A stretch of DNA of 64,000 bases from Montifringilla adamsi (taxonomy: Eukaryota; Chordata; Aves; Passeriformes; Passeridae). The notes beneath the pieces were generated by a model. That model was not told the DNA's origin. It searched no databases and was given only the letters and a program-made list of their open reading frames with translations. The stretch lies in NCBI GenBank assembly GCA_017590115.1, contig JAGGNK010011114.1, positions 3,835,733-3,899,732 on the forward strand, written 5' to 3'. Position numbers and translations under genes: made by a program. Below, piece by piece: positions 12,441 through 25,900 of this stretch (the first letter of the stretch is position 1; each line of letters opens with the position of its first letter).

Positions 12441-15400
12441 AGCATTTATGCACTGTGTACTTGTGCTTGGGCTGAATAGAGTGATAAATGTGAGCACATG
12501 ATGATGTTTAATCCAAAAGCAATGCAGACTTTGTATACTTTAAATTATTAACAACAAAACCCTAAACATTTCAGAAATGCTAATGCAATACCTGACTAGG
12601 AGTTTTATAAAGTTGAAGACTGTGAAGAAATAATTGGCTGAAACTGCAGTCTTGATGGATCAATATCTTTAATTTCTTTACCATAGTCTCAGACGGTGAT
12701 TTTTGTGTATTGCCAGAAAATTCTGCTGAATTTTCACATTCTTCTCCCTCTTCCTACAGCCACAAAATCTATCCTTAACTTTTTATCCTCAAATCAGGCT
12801 ATTTTTGGATTTGTCACCAGATGTGACTCCATTCTTTCCAGAAGTCCAAAGCTCAAGAAAAGGGTCATGAATCATTGATTCCAGTGCAGGTCCACTGCTG
12901 GTTTAAGCACATGCCCTGGTTCATGCCATGACAGAGAAGCCATCCCAAGAGTTTTTAGAAAATCTATTGCATTACCAATGCAAAATGGTGGTCTTTTGGT
13001 TTTTTTATGATTTTTAATGTTTTGACAATAGTAAATTGAATTCCTGGTTGAAACAAAACAAATCAGATGACACATATCTCATATTTAGAAACTTCTTGTT
13101 GGATCTCTCCCCACCTCTGTCTTCTCCTACTGTTTATTCAGTATTAGTCAGCACTAGATACCAAAGAATGCCTCATTTAGTCTTTAATTATTTCCTTGCT
13201 GTGTTTAATACTTTTAGCCATTTGTTCTTCACATTTGATTTTGGTCTATCTGATTGCACCACTGTTTGTGTCCAGAAAACCCAAAAAAGACTTCACTTTT
13301 CCTCTGCATTTCCTAAACAAGAGCAACATCCTCATTCAAATCTCAAACTGCCTGCACAGGCTTTCCATGTATCCACTGGTCAGGAAGTGGATTTTAAGGG
13401 AAAACACTTGGAAGAAAGCTTTTCAGGTGAATAGACACCAAAAAGTTTTACATTCTTATGCTAGTGATGGTCCCTTTTAAGTTCACCTTTTATTGTACTT
13501 GTGGGGTGCCCTTGTGGCAGGGAGAAATGATGAATCTGACTCCATGTTCTCAGAAAGCTAATTTACTATTTTATGATACTATATCATACTAAAGAGTACT
13601 AAACTATGCTAAAGAATACAGAAAGGATATTTACAGAAGGCTAAAGCGATAATAGTGAAACTCCTGACTCTCTTTTCAGAGTCCAACACAGCTTGGCCCT
13701 GATCGGCTGATAAGTCAAAACAATTCACATGAAATGAATGAAACAACCACTTGTTGGTAAACAATGTCCAAACACATTCCAAAGCAGCAAAACACAGGAG
13801 AAGCAAATCAGATAATTATTGTTTTCTTTTTTCTCTGAGGCTTCTCAGCTCCTCAGGAGAGGAATCCTGGGCAAAGGGATTTTTCCAGAAAATATGACTG
13901 TGACACACCTTTCCTTTGCTTTCTCATTCCCCCTTAGACTGGAGCCCATCAGCTCACCTTGTCACAGGAACTGCACAGGAACTACATTTGCATTTATGAA
14001 AATGTAAATGTTGCCCTAATGAGACTTTGTGTTTTTCTTGCCTACTGTTCTTAAGCAGTGTTGTTTACAACGCCTTGTAAATCCCCCTGACAGCCTGTTC
14101 CTGACTATTAGAGCTCCAGTGCTCACTGTCCACACTTATCTGTCTTACAGCTGCTCACTGTTATCAGTCTGGCTGTCTTTCTGTCACTTTTTTATCTTTC
14201 AGTCTGCTGGAGGGTCTGCTGCCTGATAGATGTCAAATTGAAGTAACCAAGGCATGTAGCTGAGGGACAGAAGTGAGCTGTCATTAGGGCTTCCAGCTCT
14301 TTTATACCAAACACACCAGCTTGTAAAATGTTTTGGGGAAATTTGCTCAAAGAAAGAGCAGAGCTGAAAGATTCTCTCTGGTTTTCAGCCTCTTGCACTG
14401 TGAATAAAACATCTGCACCATTTCTTCCAGTGTGCCCAGTGAGGAAAAGAGGAAGCCTCAGGGTATTTCCCTTCAGCCCAGAGGGGAGGGAGAGTGCAGC
14501 TCCTCCTCCATACATTTGGATGAAGAACCTAGAGAGAAGATGAGACAGGGCATGGATGTAAAAAGTGAATTGTAGGGGCAGAACTGACACCAGGCTGGAT
14601 GCAGAAGGGATTTATGGGCATGGTGTTGAGCAAGGAAGCTGTAAAGATGCAATTAGAAACCAAGCATCATTTCAGGCCTATAGCATGAGTTAAACATGAA
14701 GAGCAATGGCAGTGAGGAGTTTGTCTGGATAAAAATCTCCTGGGTGCATATATAATCCATGCTGCAGTTTTAAAATCACTTGGACTAATCACATCAGAAG
14801 CAGATAAAATGTACTTGAAGAGTTTTGCCACCCAAACATTGCAGTGTGCTACTGAAACATCTTGGATAAGTCATAAATTCTTCCTTTTCCTTGTCTTAAC
14901 TACTCATTTTTAAGTGTTTTCTGTCCAAATGAACTCACTTAGCAGACAGGTAGACAGAATGAAAAATAGAAGCAGACTAAGCAGCCAGCCCAGTTAGAGG
15001 GGTGCTAAGGTCCCTTAGCTCTGCTCATGGTTTATGATAAAGTTCAGGTGCCCTGGACAGTGCAGAGACAACAAAATATTGATTTTAGCTATAGGAATTC
15101 TGGCCATGTTATTCAACATGAGATTCTGGGAAAAAAAATGCTGTGATTAGATGCAGCATTCTGATATGTACACACAAAGGGATGAAATGAGGTTGCAGGA
15201 ACTTGCTTGACCTTGAAACCCTCCACAGTTGTTTTTTAAACTGAGTTTTTCTGTCTTGCATAATCAGGAAGTTCTGAGGAGAATCACAGGGTCATAGACC
15301 AATATACACAGAAAAAATAAGGAAGGAAATCCAGGAAGTGACAAAAAATATTCAAGAACATGCACAACAGAATCAAATAATTCGCTTAGTATTTACAACT

Positions 15401-15973
15401 TCACCATAAGAGAAAGCTGGAGAAATGAGAAAAGAGCAGAGAGGTTGAGAGACACATAGAATCTAATTTAGAATGGTAAAATGCTGTAAAAATTCTAGGT
15501 ATTGAGTGTCCCTGATTACTGTCTTCTCGCTGCCTAAATAGTTTTTTGTGGAACCTTTTACCTGTATGTGATAAGTCTGTGTATAAATATTTCCATGATT
15601 TTGCTTTACCAGCCTCTCTGTCATTTTTTAACAAATTCACATTTTCTAATTATTCTTGTCTGTCATTTGACATTTTTATCTGACAGATAAATTAAGGTCA
15701 TCTGGAAGTTTCAGGCTTGAAAAGTCCTTGTAGTGATTTAACTACATGAAAAAAAAAATCCTAATGTCTTCAAATCTGGCCTCTAAAATACAAACAAGAG
15801 AAACAGAATTACCACTTTTCAAGTAGGTACAGTCTCAGCTAAAACTCTGTATTGTTTACAGAAAGAACATCAATCAGTCTGAATTTCTCCCCTTCATTAA
15901 TGTGCATTTGGTTCCTCATAGAAAAATGTATGTTATTAAATGGGAAGATTGGATTCTCTTTTAGCTAGAACAC

Positions 15974-15990
15974 AAAAAAAAAAAAAAAAA
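15974..15990. repeat. 17-A homopolymer
   Basis: This is a simple A run in an intron. No retrocopy could be recognised on its left side. Confidence 0.9.
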
Positions 15991-17909
15991 GAAAATAGCA
16001 GCTCCATCCAGAAATGATCCAGGACCCATCTTCATCTTGGTAGCTGCAGGTACTTCTTTGGGCCATGGAATCAGTCCCTGCATTTGCACCAGGAAGGTTC
16101 CTGGGTTGTTGCCTTGGCAGTGAATGTCTGTTGAAAAAAATCACAGTTAATTTGTCTTTTGACAAGTAAATTCTGCTGTTAATTTTGAGCTTGTGTTTTG
16201 CTTTCCTCCTACCAAATTCACTATTTTTGCACACATCTTCCTGTTAAAAACAAAATGAGAGCTGCAGTTGGTTCTCTCCACTGCAGAGGTGGGCAGGAAA
16301 GACTCCTCTGAAACCTTCTCCATGAACAACTTCAAGCCATGCCTGACTTTAATAATCTTTGCCACATTTTTTAGCACAACTCCCACTAGTCTGAAAATTG
16401 TATTCAGCATTTGCATTGTTTCTTGTGTGGCATGATATTTCTTATGTTACATTTTTCCAACTAAACCCGAGCCTGTGGAAGGTGACACAGAGCTGGAATC
16501 CACTGCCGTGACATCACTAAATATTATTTAACTATTCAGTCAATATTTTCTCCATCATTTCTTGGAAGATGTGTATACTTAACTTGTCTGAATCCCCTGA
16601 AATTTACTGCCTGTGCATGCTTCCATCAAATTATTTGGACAGAAACCTAATGGCAGGAACCTAAAAAGTTGATTTTGCTGAAAATTACTCTTACAAAGCC
16701 AGTTTACACCACAAGTTTTTAAGTCACACACAAATCTTGTTCAGAAGCCAAATGCTTTTCTAGGAAACAGTTTTATGAGGCTTTGGGTAGCAATGTGTGC
16801 ATTGCATTGAGCTTCATCAGCTGCAAAGTGAGAGAATATCACCTGCTGAGCTTTCTAGACAGCAGCCTGGGTGATTTCCCTAAGCCTTGATCACCTGGTG
16901 CCTAAAGAAAGCTGAAGATTTTGCTTATTGAACAGTTTGCAAGTTTAGCAAATCAAAGTTGCTTCCTATTTTCAGAAGTCATTACATTCAATTATTTATT
17001 CTTCTTTCAAAGCAATGTTTCATTTCCCATGGAAATAGTAAGAGTTGGGTAAATGTCATGTGATGTAAATGTTCAAGTGGAACTGAGTTTAACAAATAAA
17101 ACTTTGGATTCAAAAGACAGGAGACAGAGAAAAAAAATGAGCCTAATTCTTTTTCTGCTCATGTTGTATTTGGATAGTGAGGACCACCTGGACTGTAAGT
17201 AGATAAATCCTCAATGTAAAAATTTAATATTATACACAATAAATAAACAAAATTAGGAAGTCTATAACGACTGGATAATTTCAGGTGATCTTTTTTAACT
17301 CCTAAACATCCCACAAAAAGCAGAAAGAAAAACAAGAGGCCTAAGATTTTATTTTTTTTTTTTGGTCAACTACAGTGTTGCTAATCACCAAAGCATGTTA
17401 TGATAAACTATATGTATTTTGTGGCAATGAAACTGAGCACCAGACATGCTGAAGAATGTGTGAAGCTACACATGAGGTGTGGGGGTTTTGCTTTTGCTTC
17501 CTCCTGAACCCAGTTTAGTATCTTCACATGCCCAGCACTGCTGCTGACTTCACTGGGACAGGGGGATGGAGAGAACTTCTGAATTAGGTGCAGGATTTAG
17601 ATAAATAAAGCTAAGGAAGAAAATACAGTTTTGTGTCCAAAATCTTGTCATATTGAAACTTTACTAAATTGCAAGTGTCTGATAGTGACAAATCCTCCTT
17701 TTAGAAACCTGCAAAATCATCTCCCCTCCATCCTGGCTGGGACATGGATTATGGGTTCTCACATTTGCATCTGATGCCTTTGCTAAACACTGAGGAAAAC
17801 TTTAAAAACAAATTGTAACATTTGACCATTGAAATTATTTCAGCCATTCTGCAAAATCCCTGGGTGATGGATGGAGCATCAACCTCTTTTCTCTGTGCTT
17901 CTCTTTCAG

Positions 17910-18018
17910 CTTCTGATATGGCTGCAGAGCAGGGACAGATTCTTGTAATTGCCACTGCTGCTGTGGGTGGGTTCACTCTGCTGGTCATCCTCACTTTGTT
18001 CTTCCTCATCACTGGCAG
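17910..18018 (+). CDS. EPHA6: EPHA6 exon: transmembrane segment
   Basis: The 109-nt exon lies between CTCTTTCAG and GTAATT. The first two bases complete a Thr codon, and 35 full codons plus AG follow. It encodes a short acidic extracellular stalk, SDMAAEQGQ, then a hydrophobic helix of about 24 residues beginning ILVIATAAVGGF (about 17939-18010) with a Gly-Gly step. It stops at Thr-Gly-Arg on the cytoplasmic side. The helix anchors the receptor in the plasma membrane and, in Eph receptors, takes part in dimerisation. The Arg after the helix is split across the intron (AG plus A of the next exon). The sequence matches the EPHA family very closely. Confidence 0.96.
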
Positions 18019-19705
18019 GTAATTAAAACATTGTTCTCGTGTAGTCCCATATAAAATTAAGAACTTCAGAATAATATTCAAGTCGTTAGACCATATTTCA
18101 CAGCTAAAATTAGGGTTAGACAAAGTAGAATATCGTCTTTGTTCAGCATTTGTCATACAGTTCTTTTCTAAGTGTGGTTTTTTATAAAGAAACACTTTGG
18201 GGAGATAAGAAATTATGTGAAATCAAGAAGTAGTTTGGATATTTAGAAATAAGTTTCTGGACCTCTTGCCTGCAGAGTGATAATTTAAAAATGCAGTATA
18301 CCTGCTGCACCCTCAAGGCTCTGACATTACATGGAAAAGAAAAAAAAAATAAATAAAATGAGAAAAAAATCCCTACAGTGTCTTCTACAAAATCTCATAA
18401 TTGTCAGTTGCAAAACTTTAGAGAGTGCACTTCTCAGATATCAACAGAGGGTGCTGCACTTTTAGATTTGTAATTACACATCCGTTTTCTTGGTACAGCA
18501 TTACCTCTGATTTGAACAGAAAGTGAAGTTCTATCAGTGCAGGCCAGAGGTTTGTTTGCAATACCCCAGCAATAGCATAAATATGGCACTGCAGTAGCTG
18601 CCATTATGTGAATTAATGCTCTCTCTGCTAAATAATAAAACCAGTTAAATCTAGCATTCTGGTGAAGGTAATGAGAGCAGTTTTCCTTGGAACACACTGT
18701 GGCCTTAGATAATCTTAGAGGCTGAGTAAATATTCCTGCAATTACTACAGAAGGTGACAAGCAGTAGGATGTTTCAGAAGAGAGAGGAATTATTTAGACA
18801 GAGACAAATTTCCAGAGAAAATGATTGTGTGGAATCCATATGTGAAATCCTGAAACAGCTCAAACACTTCCTTTAGAAAAAGGAATCACTAAACTTGGGA
18901 ATGAAAAAAAAAAATGGAAATGGGTTTCTTTCTGTGTTTCTTCCTCCTGTTTTCTACTGTTAAGAATATCAGAGATTCTCTCAGCTTTCTACTGCCTTAC
19001 TCAATGGGACCATTTCAATTATGTAAGATAGGAAATCATTTTGAAGTGCTGCTTAAATGCAGTGATAAAAGCATGTTCCACAGAAGACAGAGCAAGAAAA
19101 TTTTGAATAAATACTCAATTTACTCTAGGACTGGAGGCAAATTTCAGCATGAAAAATGGCACTGGTACCCTACAGATGTGCTCTGCTTCACTGTTTAGAA
19201 TTAACAATCTGATGATCTGTCGAGTCTCAGGGCTGCTGATGAGCCTATTCAGAGTGGAGAGGCTGGGTGAAATGAGCACCTGCCTCTGCACTGTGCTGGG
19301 TCATTATCCACCAGGAGCAAGCAGGAAGCAGGGCTGTCGTTTTCAGGTAGGAATATGAAAGCAACAGAGGCTTCAAGACACAGGACTGGGGTCTTGGCTC
19401 AGTTTCAGGACACGGGATGTTAAAGCTCAGTCTGATTTAGCCTTATCTCTGGTTGTTCTGCAGCCAGCATGAGCAGAGAATGAGGAGACTCCTCTGCTGG
19501 TGATTAATCACTGGCTTCTGTAGTCAAACTTGGGGGCCACATGGATGTTTAGGAGGGTTGGGTAAGGTTAAAGTCTTGTTTCTTTGCCTGTTCCCTTGGG
19601 CAAGCACTTGGAGTGTAAGAACTTTAGGGCTCTGGACAGGTGGCACCCTACAGAACAATTGTTCAGGTCCTAAAAGTGGCACTGGCATCCTTAGGGAGTC
19701 CCAGT

Positions 19706-19727
19706 AAGTGGTGTTCAAGTGGTGTTC
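19706..19727. repeat. 11-bp tandem repeat, two copies
   Basis: The unit AAGTGGTGTTC is perfectly duplicated. It looks like a small slippage duplication. Confidence 0.85.
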
Positions 19728-19840
19728 AATCTCAAGGTTTCCACAGAGTCTGAGAATCCACTGGGTTGCATTCCCCCACAAGGGCACACCAGCTTCAGGA
19801 GTTTCTGCCTTTATTTTCCTCCTCATCACATGAGTAGCAG

Positions 19841-19860
19841 TGAATGAACTTGAATGAACT
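19841..19860. repeat. 10-bp tandem repeat, two copies
   Basis: The unit TGAATGAACT is perfectly duplicated and followed by a further TG. It looks like a small slippage duplication. Confidence 0.85.
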
Positions 19861-20762
19861 TGTGCCTGTTCCTGCTGTGAGGTGGGTGTGTTCACCTGTT
19901 CCTCAAAGGTCTCCACTGTTAGTATGGATTTACTGACTGTAGTTATTTTTATTTCATTTTATAATGCTGTTAATGTTCACACAGAGGACAGTCTTTTTTT
20001 TTTTTTCGAGCTGGTTTTGGAACTGCATGTCTGTACTCCAGAGCACACATCCACAGGCACTGCTGTTCTCCACAGGCATCAGAGCCTCAACAACCCTTTG
20101 CTGTCCCTTAAACCAAAAGATTCCCCTCCAAATAGGCTGCTCAGTGAGTGATAGCTTTAAGACCAAGAGCAAATATTTTGTTTTTTCTTGGCTGAAACGT
20201 TGGTCCTGCCATGTGACCCCCTAAATCAGCATTATCAGACCTGCACATAGGCAGTGTTCAGCAGCTCAGACTGCACAGAGCCACTCAGCAAAAGAGAAAA
20301 AAGGGGTCCTGGTGTGAGAAAAATATTTTCTTTTTTCATGAAACATGATGAAGTCATTATAATTCTATCATTAAGAAAATGAGAGGGTATTTTACCCACT
20401 GTGTATGAAATTTAATGGGATAAGGTTTACTTACCACAAGGCTATGCATGCAAACAGGAATGCAGGAAAATAATAATTAATTGAAGTATCAGAATTCTTT
20501 GGAGGAGTCGGAAAAAAGTATTACATCAAAGTTAAACTCAGGTATATATTGTCAAGCTAATCATTCAACCATGATCTGTTTTACTTTGTATATAATCCAT
20601 TTGTAGTTCATTATGCATATTTCCTTCTTTAGATTCATAAGTAAATATATATTCCAAATCCATAGAACTTGGCTTTCATAAAATTGCAGATAAAACTCGG
20701 TGCACATCTGTTTTGTTCAAGGCAAGTATTTTATTTAAAACCTCACCTGTTTTTCTTGAAAG

Positions 20763-20833
20763 ATGCCAGTGGTACATAAAGGCCAAAATGAAATCTGAGG
20801 AGAAAAGAAGGGCTCATTTGCAAAATGGACACC
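20763..20833 (+). CDS. EPHA6: EPHA6 exon: basic juxtamembrane strip
   Basis: The 71-nt exon has its acceptor AG at 20761-20762 and donor GTAAGT at 20834. Its first base completes an Arg codon, then 23 codons read CQWYIKAKMK, SEEKRRAHLQ and NGH, with one C left over. The stretch is strongly basic, as expected for the cytoplasmic stop-transfer region that contacts acidic lipids. The Cys directly inside the membrane is a plausible but unproven palmitoylation site. The mammalian EPHA6 that I remember has Asn where this sequence has Ala after the Arg pair. The exon is short and depends on correct splicing phase: 71 nt is not a multiple of three, so skipping it would shift the frame. Confidence 0.94.
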
Positions 20834-22684
20834 GTAAGTAGTTCAACACTGTATAATATCTATATCATGTTTTAAATTAAGAAAGTCCACTGTTTCCTGA
20901 ACAGCTTTTGCCCTTGATGTTTTAATCTGGTTATTTGAGTAGTTCCTTATTGTCTGCATCATCAACGGTCTTTATTTTTGTTTGCAATTTAGTGAAATTG
21001 CAGTTATTCCAGTTATTAAAGGGTTCTTTGGTATTCAGCTAATAATATTTAGCAGGTTTTCAGGTGTATTTCTTTGAATTCTCAGTTGTTCTGGGTACTG
21101 GATTTTTGCCTCAAAATTCCTCTGACTTATTTGTATCTAGTTCTCTTTGGATTTAGGGATCTACACTTCCAGCCACCCAAGAAATGAGAAGTGGAATGGG
21201 TTGTTCCTGCTCACTGATCAGTACAGTGAGAGAAAATCCTGGTGATCTCTCATGGGCAATAATTAGTTTATATTGCTTTGTTTAGTTGCCTACTTTAAAT
21301 TAGTTGCCTTACTGTTTCCTGTTAGAGTTACAATGTAAATCTTTTTTTATTCAAAGGGTATTGCACATATCAGATTTTATTCTTTCATCATTTTGATAAC
21401 ATCTCTGGAAATGCTATGATCAACACAGAAGTTACCAGAAGTAAAATATTTTTTCAGGTGACACCACTATATCGAGCCAAGTGTCTCTTTCTGTCAAGGA
21501 AAAGGGCACATTTGCCCATAAAGTATACTGCCTAGAAAGATGGTTTTGTCATTTGTTTCCAAGCATGGCCAGAAATAAAAAGACAAAAACCCTCCTCCTG
21601 GAGAGTTTGATATATGCCTCTGAGACCGTGACTGAATTTGAAAAAAGCCTCACTCAGTGTCTTTCGGGCCAGGGTAAATGATGACTGTATTTCATGTTGA
21701 CACAAAGCTTCATCTCAGAGCCTTCCCATTCATTTGTAGTGATCTCAGCATCACACTGGAGGGGGCAAGTCTCTACTCATATACGTGCTCCACAGAACCA
21801 AGAATAAAGAGGAATTACTGTTTTAGACTCAGCTATTAACTGACAGGAGAAAGAAGGCTGAGAAATGCTTCATTCTTTTTAAAGGAATTCTCTGGACCCA
21901 GCTGCAGATACCTCTTTTTGTCCTGATAAATTGATGGATTATTAGCATGAACTTCTGATGATGGATTGAAAGATTTCCAAACCTTAAAGAATTCCCACAC
22001 AGATAGTCCAGAAGAAACAACACAAGTTCTTGAACATGCTATGCTCAGGAGCACAAGGGATATCAGCCATGCCAGAAAATGACAGCTTGTTGGAACCTGC
22101 CAAAGCAATCTGGCACCAACCCACCACTGCCATGGCCATCTCCAAGGAAACAGACAGAAATTATCTTGAAAATGGATTTGGATATTTTTGTTGTCATCTT
22201 GCACCTGGCTCTCTGGCTGTTCCAGCTGATCAGAAGAGAACAAAGCAGCACAGCCCTCCAGAACTCATCCTGAGAGAAAAGGAACTCAAAGATTTGACCT
22301 GTTTGGCAAAACAGGATGTTCAGCCATCCTCTCCTAAATGAAAGGAGTGAACTAGAAACAACTGTTTTCAAAGTAAAGGACAGATTGCCTCAATTGCCCA
22401 AGGGGCAGCAAAGGGGAAGATAAACTGCTTTGGCAATAATCACTGTTGTTTTGAGACCATGCTTTTCCCCATATCATTGAGCCCTCACTTGGTGCCTCTG
22501 CAGACCCTTTTTCAAGTGACCAGCTCTTCTGTTGGGTTCTGAAATTTCAAACCTGGAAGATATAATATATTATTCTCAGTCCTTTCAATTATTTAGTCAA
22601 AAAAAAAAACCCCAAAAAAAGCCATTGTTGCAATGCATGAATGTCAAGGAGTTCCTGATTCCTCTTATTCTCTCTTTCTTGCAG
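20834..22684 (+). other. EPHA6 intron, 1851 bp
   Basis: This is the shortest intron here, beginning GTAAGT and ending TTTCTTGCAG. Overlapping open frames on both strands at about 21836-22371 reach 135 residues but resemble no family known to me and share no features with the receptor. No repeats of note apart from short A and T runs. Confidence 0.85.
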
Positions 22685-22810
22685 TACATTTCCCAGGACT
22701 CAAAACATACATAGATCCAGACACTTATGAAGATCCATCTCTTGCTGTCCATGAGTTTGCCAAGGAGATTGATCCTTCAAGAATTCGTATTGAAAGAGTC
22801 ATTGGGGCAG
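22685..22810 (+). CDS. EPHA6: EPHA6 exon: juxtamembrane tyrosines and start of the kinase glycine loop
   Basis: The 126-nt exon lies between TTCTTGCAG and GTAAAA. The leftover C plus TA makes Leu, then HFPGLK leads into the Eph juxtamembrane motif [11 protein letters not shown]. Its two tyrosines are at 22708-22710 and 22726-22728. In Eph kinases these are autophosphorylation sites that release juxtamembrane autoinhibition and recruit SH2 proteins. The kinase domain opens with [20 protein letters not shown]. The intron falls inside the glycine-rich loop, splitting the last Gly (G at 22810 plus GG of the next exon). Reading on past 22810 gives intron sequence, so an open frame there is an artefact. 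Confidence 0.96.
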
Positions 22811-22925
22811 GTAAAACTATCCCTACTGTAAAAAAATCCCTAGGCATGCTTTTCATAAGCTTTAGGAAATTAATTCATTATCAGTTTTTTGTGTAGGATT
22901 GATTTTTTGCCTGGCTTTTTGGGGA

Positions 22926-22946
22926 TTTTTTGTTTTGTTTTGTTTT
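22926..22946. repeat. (TTTTG)n microsatellite
   Basis: About four copies of TTTTG lie in a T-rich context shortly after the donor of the preceding exon. Confidence 0.8.
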
Positions 22947-25900
22947 ATAGATGTATTCAAAACACTGTGTCACTCAGCATGTGCCATAGTTATTGTCATG
23001 TATTCTCAGTCACTGAGGGTGAAATTAGATCAGAATCTCTTTCTGTGGGGATATAAGTTCTGAATGTAGAAGACTGAGAAAAAATTATTCTCAAATAGAA
23101 GACTGGAGGGAAGAAAAGGAGAGGCTGGCTTGGGATAGGCTTTTCTGTCTGGAGAAGGATCACTGGCAGAGAGGGAAATCGGGAAGATCTGTTGATAAGA
23201 TGTAGAGAGTATGAAAGATGATGCCCTGTAATCCTTTTTTTAATATTGTTTCATATATCTTAGTCCCTCTAGAAAGGAAGGGTATTTTTCAGTTTAAACC
23301 CCTCATTTAATGGTATGTTACTGCACTGATAACCATGGAAATATCCCCAGTCTTGCTAAGAAGTGTTTCATGCACTAGAAAATGTTGTGTAATAATCCTG
23401 CAGAAATAAAACCAGGTCTGCTAGCAGGCAGGAAAGTAAAAGAAAATTCTGTTTCACATTGCAGTGCATAGTGCTGGAGTACTCCAGTGCTTTACCTGGT
23501 TGCTTAGGCCACATCATCTGCAGCTGGAGCTGTGCACATCTGGAATTATGAGCTTGGGAGAGCCCCCAGAGGCCTGACCTCAGCAGAGAACATTCAGTTT
23601 GCTTTCTTCTATTTCTTCCCTTTCTTCAGGCACTGTATAGGTATTGATGTCTTAGATTATAAAGCAGACTGAGCTACATTCCACATCTGTGTAGCTGCTG
23701 ATTGCAGTTTAATACAGAAGACAAGGATTATTTGTTTCAGTTCAAATTAAAATTGTGTCCTTAATCTCAGTTTAATTCATTTATGAAAACTCTTCTCTCA
23801 GCTTCTCTCTCTGCTTTCTTCTGTGCAGGGAAGTGTATGCTTTGACATATTTTACTTTTATGGGTTTCATTTTTATGGTTTTTATTTTCTAAAATTACAT
23901 GGGTAATTTTTCAACTTTAAAAATACTCACCTAACAGGACTTGCAAACAGGTTGCCATGAAATTTAAACCCATTTCCATGCATACAAGGTACAGGTTAAG
24001 TACCATGGCTGAGGCAGGGAGAGTACAAATTCCCACACAGTTCTTCAGTAGCTGCTCAGGGACATAACAGCAGGATCATTCTCAGCAGTCCTAAAGGTTT
24101 CTGTGCATTCTCTCTAATTCTGTAGTACACATTTTAATTGGATATAAAATGGATTTCCTATCACAAGAGAATTGCTTTTAAAAGATGCTAACAATTTTCA
24201 CCTAAGTGAAACCAAAAATCAGCATCTTCTCTTTTAACAAGTCAGTTAGTAGATTCACTTCTTAATTTGTTCTAACATTTTATTTTGGCCATTAATTCTC
24301 ATTTTTAATTTATGTAACTTTTTAATTTTTCAAAATTATTTCCATTCAAGAACCAAAATATTTCATTCTGAAACTGTCAAAGTGAAAAATCACAAATACT
24401 CGAGAAAAAAGAAAATTCTAGCATTTCTGGTCATGACATTTTTAAAACTGTTCTTCTCCTGGAAGCAGCTTCCAGTTTGTTTTTTTTAATTGAAAAAGTC
24501 ATGTCCAAAAGTTCTTGATAATTCACTACTTGCAGTTCTGATGGCTGTCACACTCAAGGAAAGTATTTTTAGTTAGTTTCTTTTGTCAGCTTAACTCCAA
24601 CCTAACTCTGTACCCAAGTTATACTTTAAAGTATTTGGTAATTATATCTCACCCATACACTTTTTTCTTCTCCATCTTTTCTTGCTGTTTGGCTTAAGGG
24701 TTCAGCCCCTCTTCAAGAAATGAATTCCCAGAGGTACTTTGTCAAGTCCATCCTAAAATTTACAATTATCCTTCTATTTTCTCTGTTAAAATATTGAAAC
24801 TTGAGGAAGAGACCAACTCTTCAGTTTTTCCCAGAGCAGGCAATATTCTCTGCATGATCTAAATCTCCTGCAAGTTCTCCCACAAATGTAAAGACTGAAA
24901 TGGGGAAGTGAGTTGGGCTGTCTTTGGTGCTGTGACCTTTCAGTTCTCTCAGCAGCCACTGTCTGTGCTGTAAGACATTTGTTCTGATCCCATGCAGTAA
25001 TACCAGGCTGCACTTCAGACTTTTAAGTGACTGACTGCTCCTGTTTCACTTTCAGTACCACAAATGCCCTGCTGAATGCAAAAAGGGACGTGTGGCTTGC
25101 ACAGATTAAATTTCTAGACTGCTCAATTAGCTCCTTTTTGTATAATATACAGTAAGATGGGTGAGGTTTCTGTTGTTAAACCAGAGATTATTTACATTTT
25201 ATTAAAACTGAACAGGCAGTGGACTCTATCTTTTTCTCTAGTTGTGATCAGCCTTTTCCCTGGAGCAAGGAAAAATGTTGACTTCATTGACACCTGGCTC
25301 TTAGCTTCAACTTATTGCACATGCAGTCATGAACCTCAGCTGCTGCAGGGTCAACATTTATCCTGTTTATCTTCAAACCTGAGCAGTGAGAATGAGATTC
25401 TTAGATTTTAAAAACCCCTTTGGTTGAATCCATTCCCCTTTGACTTTAAAAACATTGGAAATTCTTTATCTGAGCAGAAGTGTAGAAAAGATAATGCGGG
25501 ATGAAATCTTGTCAGAGTCTCAGGGTAAATAATTCAATGCTTTAAATGATATCATTGATCTCCATCTAGTCTAAAACAGAAGTAGAAGTTATCATACACC
25601 TTAGGTTTCTGTCTGTTCTGAAGGTGATGATCTCAAGTTTGGCATTATGTCACAAAAAACCTGCTGGTAGTCTTTATGTTCACCAGTTTATCAATCCAAA
25701 TATCCAAGGGGATGGAAATTTCTTTCTAACTTTCCAAATCATGCATCCAAAAAAAAGTAAAAGAAACAGGGGTTCCTTTCCGTGCTTTGGGTGTTGTGCA
25801 GATAATAAATCTAGGAATTGCAAGTTGTTCAGCTGCCTCCTTCAGTTCAATTCATTTTAAAGCACTTGGTAACAGCCTTTTAGAGTCCCTGAGGGATGAA

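Larger units (their letters stand above)
9119..17909 (+). other. EPHA6 intron, 8791 bp
   Basis: The intron begins GTAAGT and ends CTCTTTCAG. It contains a plus-strand CR1 tail (9340-9390), a minus-strand CR1 fragment (12398-12440) and a 17-A run (15974-15990). Short open frames on both strands show no family resemblance. No RNA gene or further exon was recognised. Confidence 0.85.
18019..20762 (+). other. EPHA6 intron, 2744 bp
   Basis: The intron begins GTAATT and ends TTTCTTGAAAG. It holds two short perfect tandem repeats (19706-19727 and 19841-19860) and a T run (19994-20006). A minus-strand open frame overlapping the transmembrane exon has no recognisable homology and is treated as chance. 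Confidence 0.85.

Noticed and set aside
17749..18195. 148-codon open frame on the minus strand across the transmembrane exon
   Set aside because: It is the antisense shadow of the receptor exon plus flanking intron and shows no protein family resemblance.
21836..22371. Overlapping open frames of 135, 103 and 102 codons on both strands
   Set aside because: No family likeness. They overlap each other on opposite strands in an intron with no sign of a separate gene.
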